Positions 37,231 through 49,357 of a stretch of 64,000 nt of DNA are shown piece by piece. The stretch spans positions 310,001-374,000 of the forward strand of contig JAZKJV010002611.1 of assembly GCA_037367405.1 (NCBI GenBank). Direction: 5' to 3'. The DNA comes from Ottelia alismoides. Its lineage: Eukaryota; Streptophyta; Magnoliopsida; Alismatales; Hydrocharitaceae. The translations under genes were made by a program, and so were the position numbers. Position 1 is the first letter of the stretch; every line of letters begins with the position of its first letter. Below the pieces are notes generated by a model. That model did not search any database, was not told the origin of the DNA, and saw only the letters and a program-made list of their open reading frames with translations.

Positions 37231-37599
37231 ATATCTACTTTATGACCTAGAGATTCTTAAATATCTCATCTCTGAGAATGTGATTCTTGGAGGTTGAGAC
37301 TCTTGAGAATCAAGATGAAAATGAAGTGTAGGAACTCATTTGATCTTGAGAAGATAATGAGGCTCCTGAAATTGGAAACTAAAAGGACAATTAAAGATGA
37401 AACACTAATACCTCTTCAAATGAGTTTGAGTATGGATTCCATGTGTTAGAGAAATCTGACAATGATCGGATTTCATGTGATGAAATTCCTGAGGATCATA
37501 ACATGGAAAGATAGATGTTAGCAATAAAGTCTAAAGTAGACTTCATATACAAGTGTTGTATATGAACCCTCGAGGATCCACCTATATGGGTAAGACCTA

Positions 37600-38460
37600 T
37601 AAAGATGTAAATGGATCTTCAAGAGAAAGGGAACCTGATGAGAAGGTAGAGACCTTCAAAGCACGGTTCGTAGCCATGAGTTACACACCGAAAGAGATGA
37701 CATTGCTTACGATGAGACTTTCTCTTCAGTGACCATGCTTAAAACCATCAGAATATTGCTAACCTTAGCTACACAACTTGACTATTGCATCTCAAGATGT
37801 AAGTCAATATTGCATTCCTCTATGAATACCTTTTTGAGGATATTCACATGAAGTATCCCAGGACTACATGTTGAGGAAAGCAAGGTGTGCAAGCTAATGA
37901 ATCCATCTATGGACTCAAATAAGCTTCTTGAAGTTGGACCATAAGATTTGATGAAATTATAAATGTTATGATTTCAGATAGAATCTTGATGAGCCATGTG
38001 AAGCTTAGTGGGAGTGCCTTTGTGTTCATCATGCTAAATGTAGATGATATCATAATCATTTAAAAAATATTAGGATAATAATAATAATAAGTGTTTTATT
38101 ATCTAGTTGTTCCATAACTTAAGATATGATCTCAAGGATACCTCTTGGATCTTAATTCTGAATGTGTTCAGGAGCAAAGAGAAAAGGGTATTGGGACTAT
38201 CACCTTAGTAGTACACCTTGGACATATTCCATTTTATGGAAAATTCCAAGAAAGGATTCCATCCCTTAAGATACGCTACTGACCTATCTAAAGGGATAGC
38301 ACCTCAAAGAGTTGAGGAAGTGAATGCTGGAACTACTTGCCCTTGAGCATCAGTTCTGAGAAGCCAGGTGTGTGCTAGATGTGTACAAAAGCCAGATGGC
38401 TGCCATGCAGTGGGAGTAGTAAACTGTTACTAATCCTACTATGGAAATAAAACACTTGGT
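37600..38460 (+). pseudogene. Copia reverse transcriptase remnant, unit 2
   Basis: Same blocks as unit 1: VETFKARFVAMSYTPKE, the TFSSVTMLKTIRILLTLAT block and LNVDDI near 38035. It shares most stops with unit 1, which means the damage predates the duplication of the unit or was copied by it. Confidence 0.7.
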
Positions 38461-38860
38461 TGTATTAATAACAAAATCTTCATTGATGACAAGATTTTTT
38501 AGATAGTGATCTAAAAGGTCTCAACTTTGGATACCTTTGAAAATAGAGATCTCCAGAAATAAGGGTATTCTAATAAGGATTATAGAAATACTGGTTATGA
38601 TAATTATTAAGCTATAGTGTCAAGGACATTATAATGGCTTTAACTAGATTGAGTATTAGTTGCATAAGATGCAACATTCGCATTAAATGCGAGCACTGTT
38701 ACTGGGGATATGCAAGTGCCGTAAAAGGACTTGGCATAGTCTCGCGGGAATAGAGTGACTGATCGTCTTGCCTAGCTATTTTCTTAATAGCATATGATTG
38801 TCACATGAGTGTGGGTTTAAATGATTAGCCCATTAATGGCTCTTTGGGCTAGTGGGAGAT

Positions 38861-40890
38861 TATTGGAAATGCGAGCCCACGGCGAGCCATTATGCAATAA
38901 ATGTTATTGCAAAATATCATTCCCTGATCTGGAATGAAGAATGAATAATTTGCATAATAGGTCCCTTAGTACAATTAGGGTTATGTACCATGGCCTTGTT
39001 AATAATCATACAGCTGTTGATTCAACTATTGAATCATAGAGGCTGATGCTTGGATGAATATCTAAAGAGTTAGATTGAGGACTCATCAAGCACCGTCAAA
39101 TGATTGTTAAGAGATGATCTCCAGCCTGAGTGGGAGATGGCAGTCCTTATCTCTAAAGGCTGATATCTAACTGACCTCTTGATGCAGGTCCTCTGTATAG
39201 GAATAGAGATTCGGAGGTGTCAGGTTAGTTAGGTCAAAGAGTTGACTTAACGAGATCGAGATAACCAAAGTCCTATATCGTACGCTGTCACGATGCAGGC
39301 ACGCATCCTCTGACCGGAGACAGATGTGTTACTATATGTCTGAGTATGTACACTTGGCAGACCAATTGGTTGATGACCTAACCATGGTCTATACATCGGC
39401 GCGCTGGTGTGCATATAAGGGCATATGAGTGATACGATCTCTCAAAGGGATCACACAGGTTCAGTTACTGAACTGGAAGGCATGAGCTCACTCATGAGAT
39501 ATTGGGAAGAATCAAATTCCATGCGCATGGTCGTCTCACTTTGGAAGCTTGACTGAATTTGTAGGTTTGATATATAGTTTTGGAAAGTATGTGATCAAGA
39601 CCTAGGTATGATATATGCTTTTCAAAAGTATATGATCGATACCGACTCCCAATGATCGAATGAGAAACTTGCTGATAGAACCCTGAAGTAGAAAGTGTAA
39701 AATTGATCTAATACTTCAGGTTTATTCTGGGTCTTCCAGTATGCAGGATGTACAGGTATTGGGAATACCTGAGGGTGATGTGATCATAAACGATTGTATA
39801 ACCATGACGCTTCCATTCCTAGGGAGTGATGAAACGGGTCTGGATTTTAGTGACTCCTCTCAGTAGAGAAGTAATCTTATCTTGGTCCAATTATTGGACA
39901 TTGATCTGAATGTGATTCAGATGCAATGAGAAGATTAGATTTGCGGTCTTGATTTAACCAAGCATCTATGGGAGGCCCGCGATCTGGATTTGAGATATGA
40001 TCTCAATATCCACGTCACTGTACGTGAAACAATGCAATCGCCATGTCCTTATCTCCAAGTATCTACGGAGAGAGTGCATTATTCTTGAAGGGTTTGACAA
40101 TAATTCCATAAGATCTAAGCAATGAAGAAATGATGATTAAATGTGATTTAATCATATTGATGTCTGAAGAAATTATCCAATGTAATTAAATGTGATTTAA
40201 TTATTATGGATAAGCATAATATGGATAGAAATATCCAATTATTCATAATATATTATAAATGTGATTTATAATGTATTAGAGAAAGCTAATTATAATTTAT
40301 ATGTGTTGATTGGTTATTATGTGTATTGGATACACATTGTGTAATTAATTGACAATGTAAATTATATGTTGTTTTGGGTTGTGAATATGATTCACAATTA
40401 TCCCATGGCAAGATTGCAATATTCTCAAATATAATTTTGAATTATTTTTGATGAATAAAACCCAACAAAATTTGTTGCAAATAAATAAAGAGAGATTTCC
40501 ATGGAGATATGCAATCTCATGAATTATCATGAGATTGCCCTCCATTAGGAAAGAGGTGGGTGGCACCCATGTCCTATTTGGAATGGGTGGCCGTCCACCA
40601 TGTTATACATGGAGATGTAATCTCCATGCATATATTCTCTCCTTATTTATTGGTTTAATTTAGGATTTATTTATATTATATTTTGTCAAATATATTTTAA
40701 TCCAAATTTGTTGTTTTTTACAACAACAATCTTGAACATTGGATTGACATAAATCAATCTCACCCATTGATTTTATATATCCCATGGATTAGATCCATGG
40801 ATCCCAAAACCCTATAAATAGAGAGGCATACCATGCTCTCTATTTTACATGCAATATTGGAGCTCTCTCTCTCTCTCTCTTGGTACACGT
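38861..40890 (+). repeat. Copia LTR 3, left part
   Basis: It starts TATTGG rather than TGTTGG (one change at the LTR tip) and matches LTR 1 through the TATA box (40813-40820). It is cut at 40890 by the solo LTR; 40886-40890 is the CACGT target copy. Confidence 0.87.
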
Positions 40891-41773
40891 TGATGAATTT
40901 CGAATTCATCATGCTAAAAGCCGCATATTAAACCCATGGCCAAAACAATCTAATAAAAATCACCTGTAAATCTTTGTTTTTATCTTGTACTATATTATGT
41001 ATAATACACCATCAATTTACTGTATTTAATTTTCCCTTATTTTTCTTGTAATTATTTTATCTTCAAAAACCCCTAAACATTAGGTATGATAATTGTCTAT
41101 AGTTCACTAACCCTTTGAAAAGATAAAAAATATAAAAACATCTCAAAACCACAAAAACGGTATTTGTATCCCCTTAAAAATACCCCCAAAAATACGTTTT
41201 GTACAAATGACCTCTTTTGGCTTTTTGACCAACATGAAAGTTGTAGATCTCGTCGAGACGAACAACTTTCATGTTTTGACTTTTTCCAAATTTGGCCTAT
41301 AACTATTTCTTTTCTAATTTTCTTTGTAAATTATCTTTTGAATTTTTCTGATTGGGACACGTGGCGCCCTCTGGGCCGCCCACGTGGCCCGCTTCTTCTC
41401 TTGCCACCCATCACCATTCCCTGTCGTTGGATCTTCTCAGCCGGCCTCCATCTCACCCGTTGAAACCCGCTCTATCTTCCACCATACGATCTAACCCCCA
41501 TATCAAATCTGATCCACACACTAGCGCCTAAACCCCAGCCCTCCGATATTCTTCCTATCCCACAACCATCCTCGCGCCACGTCACCCTATCTCCATAGCC
41601 GTCCGATCTCACTTGAATCCAACAGATCTCCACCTGCCACGTCGCCTATTCATCTTCAACCGTTCGATCCCACCCATCTCCCAATCGCATCCACTCCTTC
41701 TCGCCATACTGTCAACCATCCGATCAGATAAACAGATCTAATCTGACCCGACCATCCGCGCTCGCATATCAGC

Positions 41774-41795
41774 CGTTGGATCGTAGGATCCAACG
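41774..41795. repeat. Inverted GTTGGATC pair in solo LTR
   Basis: Arms CGTTGGATC and GATCCAACG around a 4-nt loop, the same module as in the other LTRs. Confidence 0.65.
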
Positions 41796-42042
41796 ACCAT
41801 CTGGTCATCTTCTTCCTCCCGTTGGCCCTCCTCCACAGATGTTACGCACGTAGCGCCTCCGCCCCCTTCCTATTTTGGAAGGCACCTCCGACCATCCCCT
41901 CCGCATCAAAACGCCCCCTCACGTAACCCTATCCCCCGCCTTCCTTGCGTGACCTCCATTACTCGCCTCCATTATCCCCATCGCCATTAAAACCCCTCTC
42001 GAAACCCCCTGCTCCGCCCTGTAACCGTCGGTCACCTCCCCC

Positions 42043-42050
42043 TATTTAAA
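42043..42050 (+). promoter_or_regulatory. TATA-like box of solo LTR
   Basis: TATTTAAA in a C-rich setting, as in the LTR at 1-2808. Confidence 0.55.
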
Positions 42051-43202
42051 CCCCTACCCCGCCACCAGAATCGGGGTCCACCAATTTGGGCTTTATCCTA
42101 GTCTCCCCCGCCCCTCCGGTGACAGCGGAGGAGGCAGGGCGTCGAGGCAACAACGGTGTAAGCTCGGTGTCGACCCATGGTTTTCTCCGCCGTGTTTGGG
42201 TGGTTCCACCATCGCTGAGCACCAAGGACATGCTACCCTTGTCGTGCGATGACTCGAGGACCACCCAGGTCCTCCACCCAAGCCCATCCTTCGCCAGGGT
42301 TCCCCTCCCCGACGAGGTCTTCGTCCTCCTTGCTTTTCTTTCATTTTCTCTGAATTATTACGCCACCTACAGCCATCGTACCATCATCTGTTCATCCCTT
42401 AAGCTCCGCCCGACCACGCCGATCCTCGCCAACCCCCTCCGACAGCACCTTCCCTTCTCCACAACCCTAAACAACCGCTGCCATCTCCTCCTCTGCTCCG
42501 GCAGGGAAGGAGCCCCTGGTCCCCCGCTCCGACCATCCTTCCAGGGACCTCATCTCACTCACGCACCACTTGCACAGCTTCACCTATCTAACGACCGCAG
42601 GAAATCCAAGCTTCAATGGCCGAAGTTCGCATCGGCGCTCCTTCACGTCCTTCCACTCCGACGAGGCTCCATCAACCTCCATCGCCGATTAGCTTCGGAG
42701 TATCTCCGCGCCTCCCGCATCTTCGCCCGCTTATTAGAAGTCTTCTCCAACCCTCAGATACGAAGATACATCATGGAGGAGCAAGGGGCAGGTCGCCGGA
42801 GACCCGCCTTCTCCGGCGGCCTGTTGTGGAAGACGAGGTACAGGTACCGTCTGATCATTTGGATTGGACGGTGATGCTGATGACATGTGGACGCCCCAAC
42901 CTCTTCCGAACCAGATGGCTCGGCATCACCCTAACCTCGACCCGAGCCACCAGATGAAGACACGTGTCCCAAACTTGAGGCGTTGTCCCGAGCCTGTGCC
43001 CTTACGTGCCCTGCACATGTTGGCTTGGATAATTTACAGGAAAGACCCCGGAAGATCTGTTATTTTCAGTTTGGTCCTCCAGGCACGTGCTTCACATGCA
43101 CGCCTGGGGTATTTTAAAGGGATGCCCAACCGGTTTTCTTTAATTACAAAAAGTTCCCGTGCGCATGGAAAAATTGCACTTGGGCCCAGGCGGTTTTTGG
43201 TA

Positions 43203-43238
43203 ATTGCATTTAGGTCCCTCCAGGGACCTAAATGCAAT
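43203..43238. repeat. Perfect 17-bp inverted repeat in U5
   Basis: Arms attgcatttaggtccct and agggacctaaatgcaat are exact complements around CC. This would form a strong hairpin in the LTR RNA. Confidence 0.85.
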
Positions 43239-43891
43239 ATTTATCCTTTTATTTCATTGCATTTTTATTACAATTAAGCCATGCACTGTTTTTAGCATAA
43301 CTTGAGCATCGTAGGTCCAAATTGCATGATTTTAGTGTTGTTTTGATCCTTATTTTGTCCTCTACATCTTAGCATATTTATTTGTCTCATTTGCCCCTGT
43401 TTTAATTAAAGTGAATTTTTATATGCAAAATGGGGCACTGCTCTCCTTGTCTTGCTTTGATCTGATGACCGATTTTTAATGTGATGATTAATATAGCACT
43501 GATTTCATTTCATATCGTGTTGCTCACATTTTAGGGTATAATTGTAGTCTTTAAATCTGTACATTATTTCTCTTGCATATTTGCTCATGCATTATCCTTC
43601 ATAACTGCATAAAAACCGATAAAAAAAATGCATGCAACATGGCATCGTTTTATAAATAGCATAGTTCATCATGAGGACCTGAAATTGAAATTAACTCACA
43701 TTGTGCTTAATGAATCAAAATTTGATAAACATATTAGGTAGTCGTGTCCCTGTGTTCGACCTTGGTAGACTTGCCAAGTTAAAATATTCCTTGACATTCA
43801 AAGTTCGTGGTTTTTGCTGAACCAAATTCGCCCCCTGTACTACAGCTTATTTTCCACCATTAAAGAGGCGAATTTTACGTTCATCACACGT

Positions 43892-44383
43892 CAACCCTCT
43901 CTCCCTCTAATTGGTGGCCGACCACCAAACCCTAGAGGAGAGATTCGTCGATGCCCTTGCCACCGCGTTGCCGCTTCGATGTTCTTCGGTTCTCTGTCTT
44001 CTTGGAGTGCTACACTCACGAAGGAGACGTTCGATCTCGTGCGACGAGATCAGGAGCAACTACGCTTGGATCAACTTCTTGGATTGCGAGGACAACGCGG
44101 TTCATCCCCGCGCTCGCAAGCGGTCTCACCGACGATCGGACTTGAGACAGGAGGTCTCTTTCTTTAGAGACTTGATCAACCACGCTTCAAGAGGTATTGC
44201 ATTATACTTGTTATGGTTATAGATGAAACGGTCCGAGAATCGTTTTGGATCATGTGGTTTCATCACATGAAAAATTTTAAATTCTGCTGCTCAGAACAAC
44301 TAGTACGACTAGTCGTTCTTCGTCGTATCTGATACGACGATCACGCTTCCGTGATGCGCTTGAGGATAATACCATATCCTTCA
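43892..44383 (+). repeat. Copia LTR 3, right part
   Basis: It resumes the copia LTR after the solo LTR and its CACGT copy (43887-43891), and ends TCCTTCA at 44383. Together with 38861-40890 it gives about 2522 bp, the length of LTR 1. Confidence 0.87.
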
Positions 44384-44388
44384 TTAAC
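44384..44388. other. Target site duplication TTAAC (right)
   Basis: It matches 23563-23567 and closes the copia array. Confidence 0.85.
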
Positions 44389-46021
44389 ATGGAAGCTAAG
44401 AGCAGTGGTGCTCTGTTGGGAGATCTTCATCGACAAGGATCACACCTCCAACTACGTTCCTCTCTCCCATGATCGCAGGAGAAGGGAGCAATCACCTTCG
44501 CCTCTAAGCGGAGCTCGATCTCGGGGAAGAACAATGTCTAGATACGGATCAAAAACTTGTCAGAAATGGGAAGAGGATATTTACAAAATGAAGTCGGTGA
44601 TATTTGAATTTGAAAAGGGGCGCAAATCATGGAGTGATGGATGGATCTGAGGTGGTGGCATTGAGGATGATTGAATGAGCGAGAAGTTTGTTGAATGAAT
44701 CGTGGGCAGTTGACGATTGAAGCATGTGGGAAATGGGGTGAAGAAAGGGTAGAAGCAAAATCAACGGAAGGGGAGGCACAAATGAGCAGTTGACCCCGGT
44801 CAAAAAACTCGATCGTCCAATCAACATGCACGTAGGATATCGCCAAAATAGTTAGAACGATAATACTACATGAAAATGTTAATTAAATCAATATAAATTC
44901 AAAAATAAATTAATTTAATTAGGTAATGTAAATAAAAATGTTAAAAATAAATTAAAGTTAATTTTAGTGATTTTTAATTAAATAAATAATATAATTACGA
45001 GGGTTAAAATAAATACAAATTGTTATTAATACCTATATACATAGCAATTTGATTTTTAAATTAATTATTTTTATACATATATACATAATTTAATATTTTA
45101 TTTATTTACAATATTTTACAAGGATCTTAATGATATTTTTATTTGATTTTTAAGAGTTAAGTTATTAGGTTAAATAAATAGTTGTAGGTTGGATATATAC
45201 TTGGTGATACATATACAAGAATTACAAGAATCTATTTTTTATTTTTATTTTGTAATTTTTGTTTGTATTTTTATTAGTTAAAAATAATATTCTCAATGAA
45301 AAATACAATATTCACAAATATGCACAAGGAAAATAATTAAATAGTACACATAACATACATATATAGAACAATATCCCAATTTGCCACTTTTCACACCTTT
45401 ACTCCGAATTTTATGAAAACAACTCGATTTTAAAGAATATTTAATTTTAAGTATAATGAAGTGAGTTCGATGAATTTGAAGTCCTCGTGGAGAAGATATT
45501 GATCTTGGAAGTTTGTTATTTGTGGCTTTTGGAGAATGATATTCTTTACACAATATATACAAGTTTTTACTTTTTACTGAAATTATTTCTATTATTTACA
45601 AGAGGGTTTTATGCATAATTTTTAGAAAGAATTATCTTTATTTACAAGGGATTTATCTATTAATAAATCACTGTAATAGTGTGTAATATGAACAATATTA
45701 TACAAGTGAGGAATATTTACATGTGTCAAGTATTTTCTGAGATTTTAGACCTTATCTCCCCCTACTTTATTCCTTGTTGATTAGGTCAAGTCTTGACCTT
45801 CTCTCGAGATATGACTAAGCATGAATCTATTACATATATATGTAGTCTTTTATTTTCTTTATTTTTCTTTTATTTATTTATTTATTTTAGGTTAAAAATA
45901 TACAATATTTACACAAAGATGTTGGTTAGTAAGAAGATGAATTTATTGACATATACAGGTGTTTTATAAGGGATTTTAAGCTAAAATAAATGAATAAAGA
46001 TGATGAAATGCATATTCATCA
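44389..46021 (-). repeat. Minus-strand LTR, right part
   Basis: This continues the LTR that stops at 23567. The part 44640-44830 reads, inverted, like the promoter-side text of the host LTR (46760-46990). The part 44840-46000 is an AT-rich U3, and the edge at 46001-46021 is the palindromic family terminus (TGATGAAA...TTCATCA). No gene. Confidence 0.5.
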
Positions 46022-47250
46022 ATTGTGTAAATAACAACACTCTCAAAAATCCGCAAAGCTCAACTTGTCAGAGCAATATCTTCTTTGCCAAAACTCAAAA
46101 TTAACAAAATCCTCTTTCATTGTACTCCAAACTAAATAATCTAAAAATGAAAGTGGTTTCATAAAAGTCAAAGTTAAGGCATGAAATGTGGCTTTTTGGG
46201 TACTATTATATATTATACTTATATATTGTATGTATATTTATTTTCCTTGCATTTTTGTATATATTACATGTTGAACTATTTGCATATATTGTATTTTAAC
46301 TTATATAAAATACAAATAAAAATTATAAAAATAAAAAAGATAAACAAAAATAAAATCAAGTACATATTTTGTGTGTGTATATATATCATGATGTATATTG
46401 TAAAATATTACTATTTATTTACCCTAATTAATCAATTCCTAAAATATAAATAAAAATATCAATAAAATCCTTGTAAAATTTTATAAATTAATAAATTATT
46501 AAGTTACTTGTATATTTGTAAAAATAATAAATTAAAAATCACGGTCTCGTATATATAACTACAAATAACATGTTTCATTTATTTATACCTTTTTATATAT
46601 TTTATTTAATTCATTAAAAATCATAAAAAATAAGCTAATTAAATTACTAACATATTCTATTTACACTATTTTATTTTTAATTCATTTTCAATTTTATTTT
46701 GTTTTATTTCTCATTTTTTTCTTATTATAGTTCTTATCTGTCTCTTATCCTATTCTAGGCAGCATGTGATTGGTTGATCTTGGGTTTGTTGACCTAGGTC
46801 AACTCCCCATTCCATGACCTGCCTTCGCATTTTTCACGTGCCTCCCTTCCTTCTCGGAATTTTCCCACATGCCTCACTCACTAACTATGACAGTCTTCTT
46901 CTCCATTTTGTTAGCCCCAATATTCCTCTCCATCGCCAGATCATTATTGCCACCTTCCACGCCTCAAATTGCGTGCATTTCAAATGCCAAATATTGTTGG
47001 AGCCATTGCCTATTAATACTTTCAGATCTCAACCTCCGCCGGCTGATCGGTTTTCCATGCACATAATTGCCCGAGATCAACCACCGAAGAGAGATACGGT
47101 GACATCGAGGTTCTCACGTTATTGGGAGAGTGAAGAACAACTTGGGAAGCTAGATCCAACACATGGTCAGAGTGCCTCTACCGTCGTGTTTCTCCTTTCC
47201 GCCTTACGCAACAGATCAAAGCAAACTTCTTCATCCATCCACCCTTAGGT
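46022..47250 (+). repeat. Host element LTR remnant
   Basis: The order of blocks follows the U3 and promoter part of the other LTRs ('actccaaactaaataatc', then 'aaatgaaagtggtttcat', then 'tttttgggtactatt', then 'gattggttgatcttgggtt'). The beginning of U3 and most of U5 are missing, and no primer binding site can be seen near its end. Confidence 0.45.
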
Positions 47251-48072
47251 AGATCTAGGTTCTCTATTTTTTATTTTTACTTTTAATTTTTCTTTGATTC
47301 TCTGTTTTAGGTATAAATCTATTCATCATCATCATCCAAGATTCGATCCACATGATCAGAGCCTTCCGATCACTCCCATCCATCTCTAACATTAAACTCC
47401 CTCATTATTTGCAGGTACTTAGCTCCAAACAGAGTGGGTGAGGACGCAACCATAAGGATAGAGCCCAAATCCCTGGACTTGTGCCCTATGCTCTTGTGCT
47501 CTTCCTTTCTCTTATACGCTCCTATACACATCTTTGTGATGCATGGTTGAGATGAAATCACTTGCCTCAGATGTTAGAAAATTGTTTTGGTGTGCTCATT
47601 CTCCTTTCTCCCTTTGGACTTTATATTGAACCCGATAACTCGGGCAGATAGTTCCATTGATTGGGGAGGAGTGAGAATGTACATTGGGAAATACCGACGA
47701 CTCACCCTATGTACTTGGTAGTAAGTAACTTCTTGTAGATTCACTAAAAACTAAAATTGAAAAGATAAAAGACCAAAATCTTACAGTCTCCACTTTTGTT
47801 CAGTTGGTGAATCAGAAGTTTGTATTGTGTTAGTTTGTTAGTGTAAAGATCCTTCCGTGCCTTTCACACCTTTTCTTCCTTTTTCTTCTTGTGTTGACTT
47901 TTGTGTTCTCGCATCATTCCTATTGATATTGAAGATGTCGGATTGGAATATTTCGTGTTCTGACTCCGCGAACTCATTTCATACTCTAGTTTGGTCACCT
48001 TCTATTTGAGAAGACTCACTTTTCAAATATCCCTCTTTCTCAACATTACCCATCTACTCATCAATAAATCCA
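47251..48072 (+). other. Host element leader
   Basis: Text such as 'tagagcccaaatcc' (47459) and 'aaaattgaaaagat' (47752) parallels the leader of element 2 (55149 and 55209). No gene seen. Confidence 0.5.
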
Positions 48073-49357
48073 TTGTTTGAGATTGACTCTAGTCTCAAAC
48101 TATCATTTGAGACCACCATTCTGAGGACCAATATAGCGTCGTGTACATTTTCAGAGATCGAGTCAAAGCACTTGATTCCACCAAAGAACAAGGGTTACAT
48201 GGCAGAGCAGAGTAAGTTCAACAATACAATGTTAGCTTCCTTTCAGGCCATTCAGGCATAGTTGACTGAACAAGCTAACATCCAAACCGAATTAAGAGAC
48301 ATGATCTTCGAGCTAAGGAATGAGAGACAAGATAGGAAAGAGGAGGATGAGCAAGAGAATGAATGTGGGACTAGGGGATGAGGAGTTTCACTAATTGAGT
48401 AAGTGGTTAAGCTTACACTTAAGAATTCCTATAATCCATGGGCAGGACAAACTAATACATGGATTTGGATACCAACGATCTATGGGCATTTTGAGCTAGA
48501 GCCCACAATTTTACCTCTACTACTAATATTCCATAGACACATTAATGAAGAACCTTATGTACACCTCCAATAGTTTGACCTTATATGTGAAAATATACAC
48601 TATCCTAGCGTCTAGTTAGAGGTAGTGAAGATGATAACCTTCACGTTCAGCCATATAGACAAGCCATTAAATTGGAATAATCATTTAGGAGGGGTTGTTA
48701 CGTCCTGGGAAGAACTAAGACTAGCATTTTTGAACAAGTATTATCCCCTACAATGACTGAATCAAATGCGGTCCTTGATTTACAACTTCTCCCAAATGTC
48801 CCATGAGCCTATTCATGAGGTGTGGGAAAGAATTAAGGATTTGACAGAGAATTGCCCCTATCATGATATACCAAAGACGAGCCTTGTGCAGAATTTCTTT
48901 GAGGGTTTAAGCATTAAAATCAGAAATTGGTTGATGCCTCTTGTGGGGGTTCCCACTTCAACAAGGATGGGGATGTACTTTATCAGATTTTTGAGGAGAT
49001 GATGGAGAGCTCTACATCTCTTTATTCTTCATGCGCTTTTCAGAAGCATCCTATTACTTCTCATTCTATACCCCACAAGGTTATCAACATGACGACATCT
49101 TACGATGTGGATATGGTGGACAATACAGATTTGACCATCATAGGAAATCACCTACCCAAAGTGGACATAATAAAAAACGATCCAAAGAGCTTGAAAAGTT
49201 ACATATGATCGAGCAGAGGACACAGAACCTGGATAAGCTGGATGACATTACAAAGCATCCGGAGCTTCTTGTCAGTATGATTAGTGCACGTCAGAGCACG
49301 CGTACTACATTCGATACTTCTACCCATGAGCAGACTTTTTCCACATCACCACAATAG
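48073..49357 (+). pseudogene. Gag of host element (broken)
   Basis: Pieces read NEEPYVHLQ, FDLICENIHYPSV, TSWEELRLAFLNKYYPLQ, then NQMRSLIYNFSQMSHEPIHE and RIKDLTENCPYHDIPKTSLV, all aligning in order with the element 1 gag (NEEPYTFLRDF, TTWMQFKDLF, PCHGISKAILV). At least five stops and a frameshift near 48950 break it. The first ATG with sense is near 48198 (MAEQSKFNN). Confidence 0.75.

Larger units (their letters stand above)
40891..43886 (+). repeat. Solo Athila-type LTR (2996 bp)
   Basis: It begins TGATGAAT and ends TTCATCA, with CACGT directly before (40886-40890) and after (43887-43891). The flanks rejoin to the uninterrupted text seen in copia LTR 1 (ggtacacgtcaaccctc, about 25596). 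Inside are a U3 with the conserved catgaaagttgtagatct, a C-rich middle with TATTTAAA at 42043-42050, and a U5 ending in the 'ttcgaccttggtagactt' block. No interior: two LTRs recombined and lost the body. Long frames (such as 42086-42874) are in the GC-rich LTR part and show no family. Confidence 0.92.
23568..44383 (+). mobile_element. Ty1/copia array: LTR-interior-LTR-interior-LTR
   Basis: Three LTRs (23568-26097, 31372-33562, and 38861-40890 joined to 43892-44383) alternate with two interiors of about 5.3 kb. One TTAAC duplication brackets the whole, so it behaves as one insertion that later gained a unit. The primer site after LTR1 and LTR2 is TGGTATCAGA, matching initiator Met-tRNA, as in most copia elements. 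Interiors show integrase before RT, the copia order. All frames are broken in both units. The solo LTR at 40891-43886 sits in the third LTR. Confidence 0.88.

Noticed and set aside
42086..42874. 262-codon plus-strand frame in the solo LTR
   Set aside because: C-rich LTR sequence without recognisable domain; several overlapping frames of similar length occur on both strands.
46181..46453. 90-codon frame rich in Tyr, Ile and Lys
   Set aside because: AT-rich U3 sequence; composition explains the frame and no motif is present.
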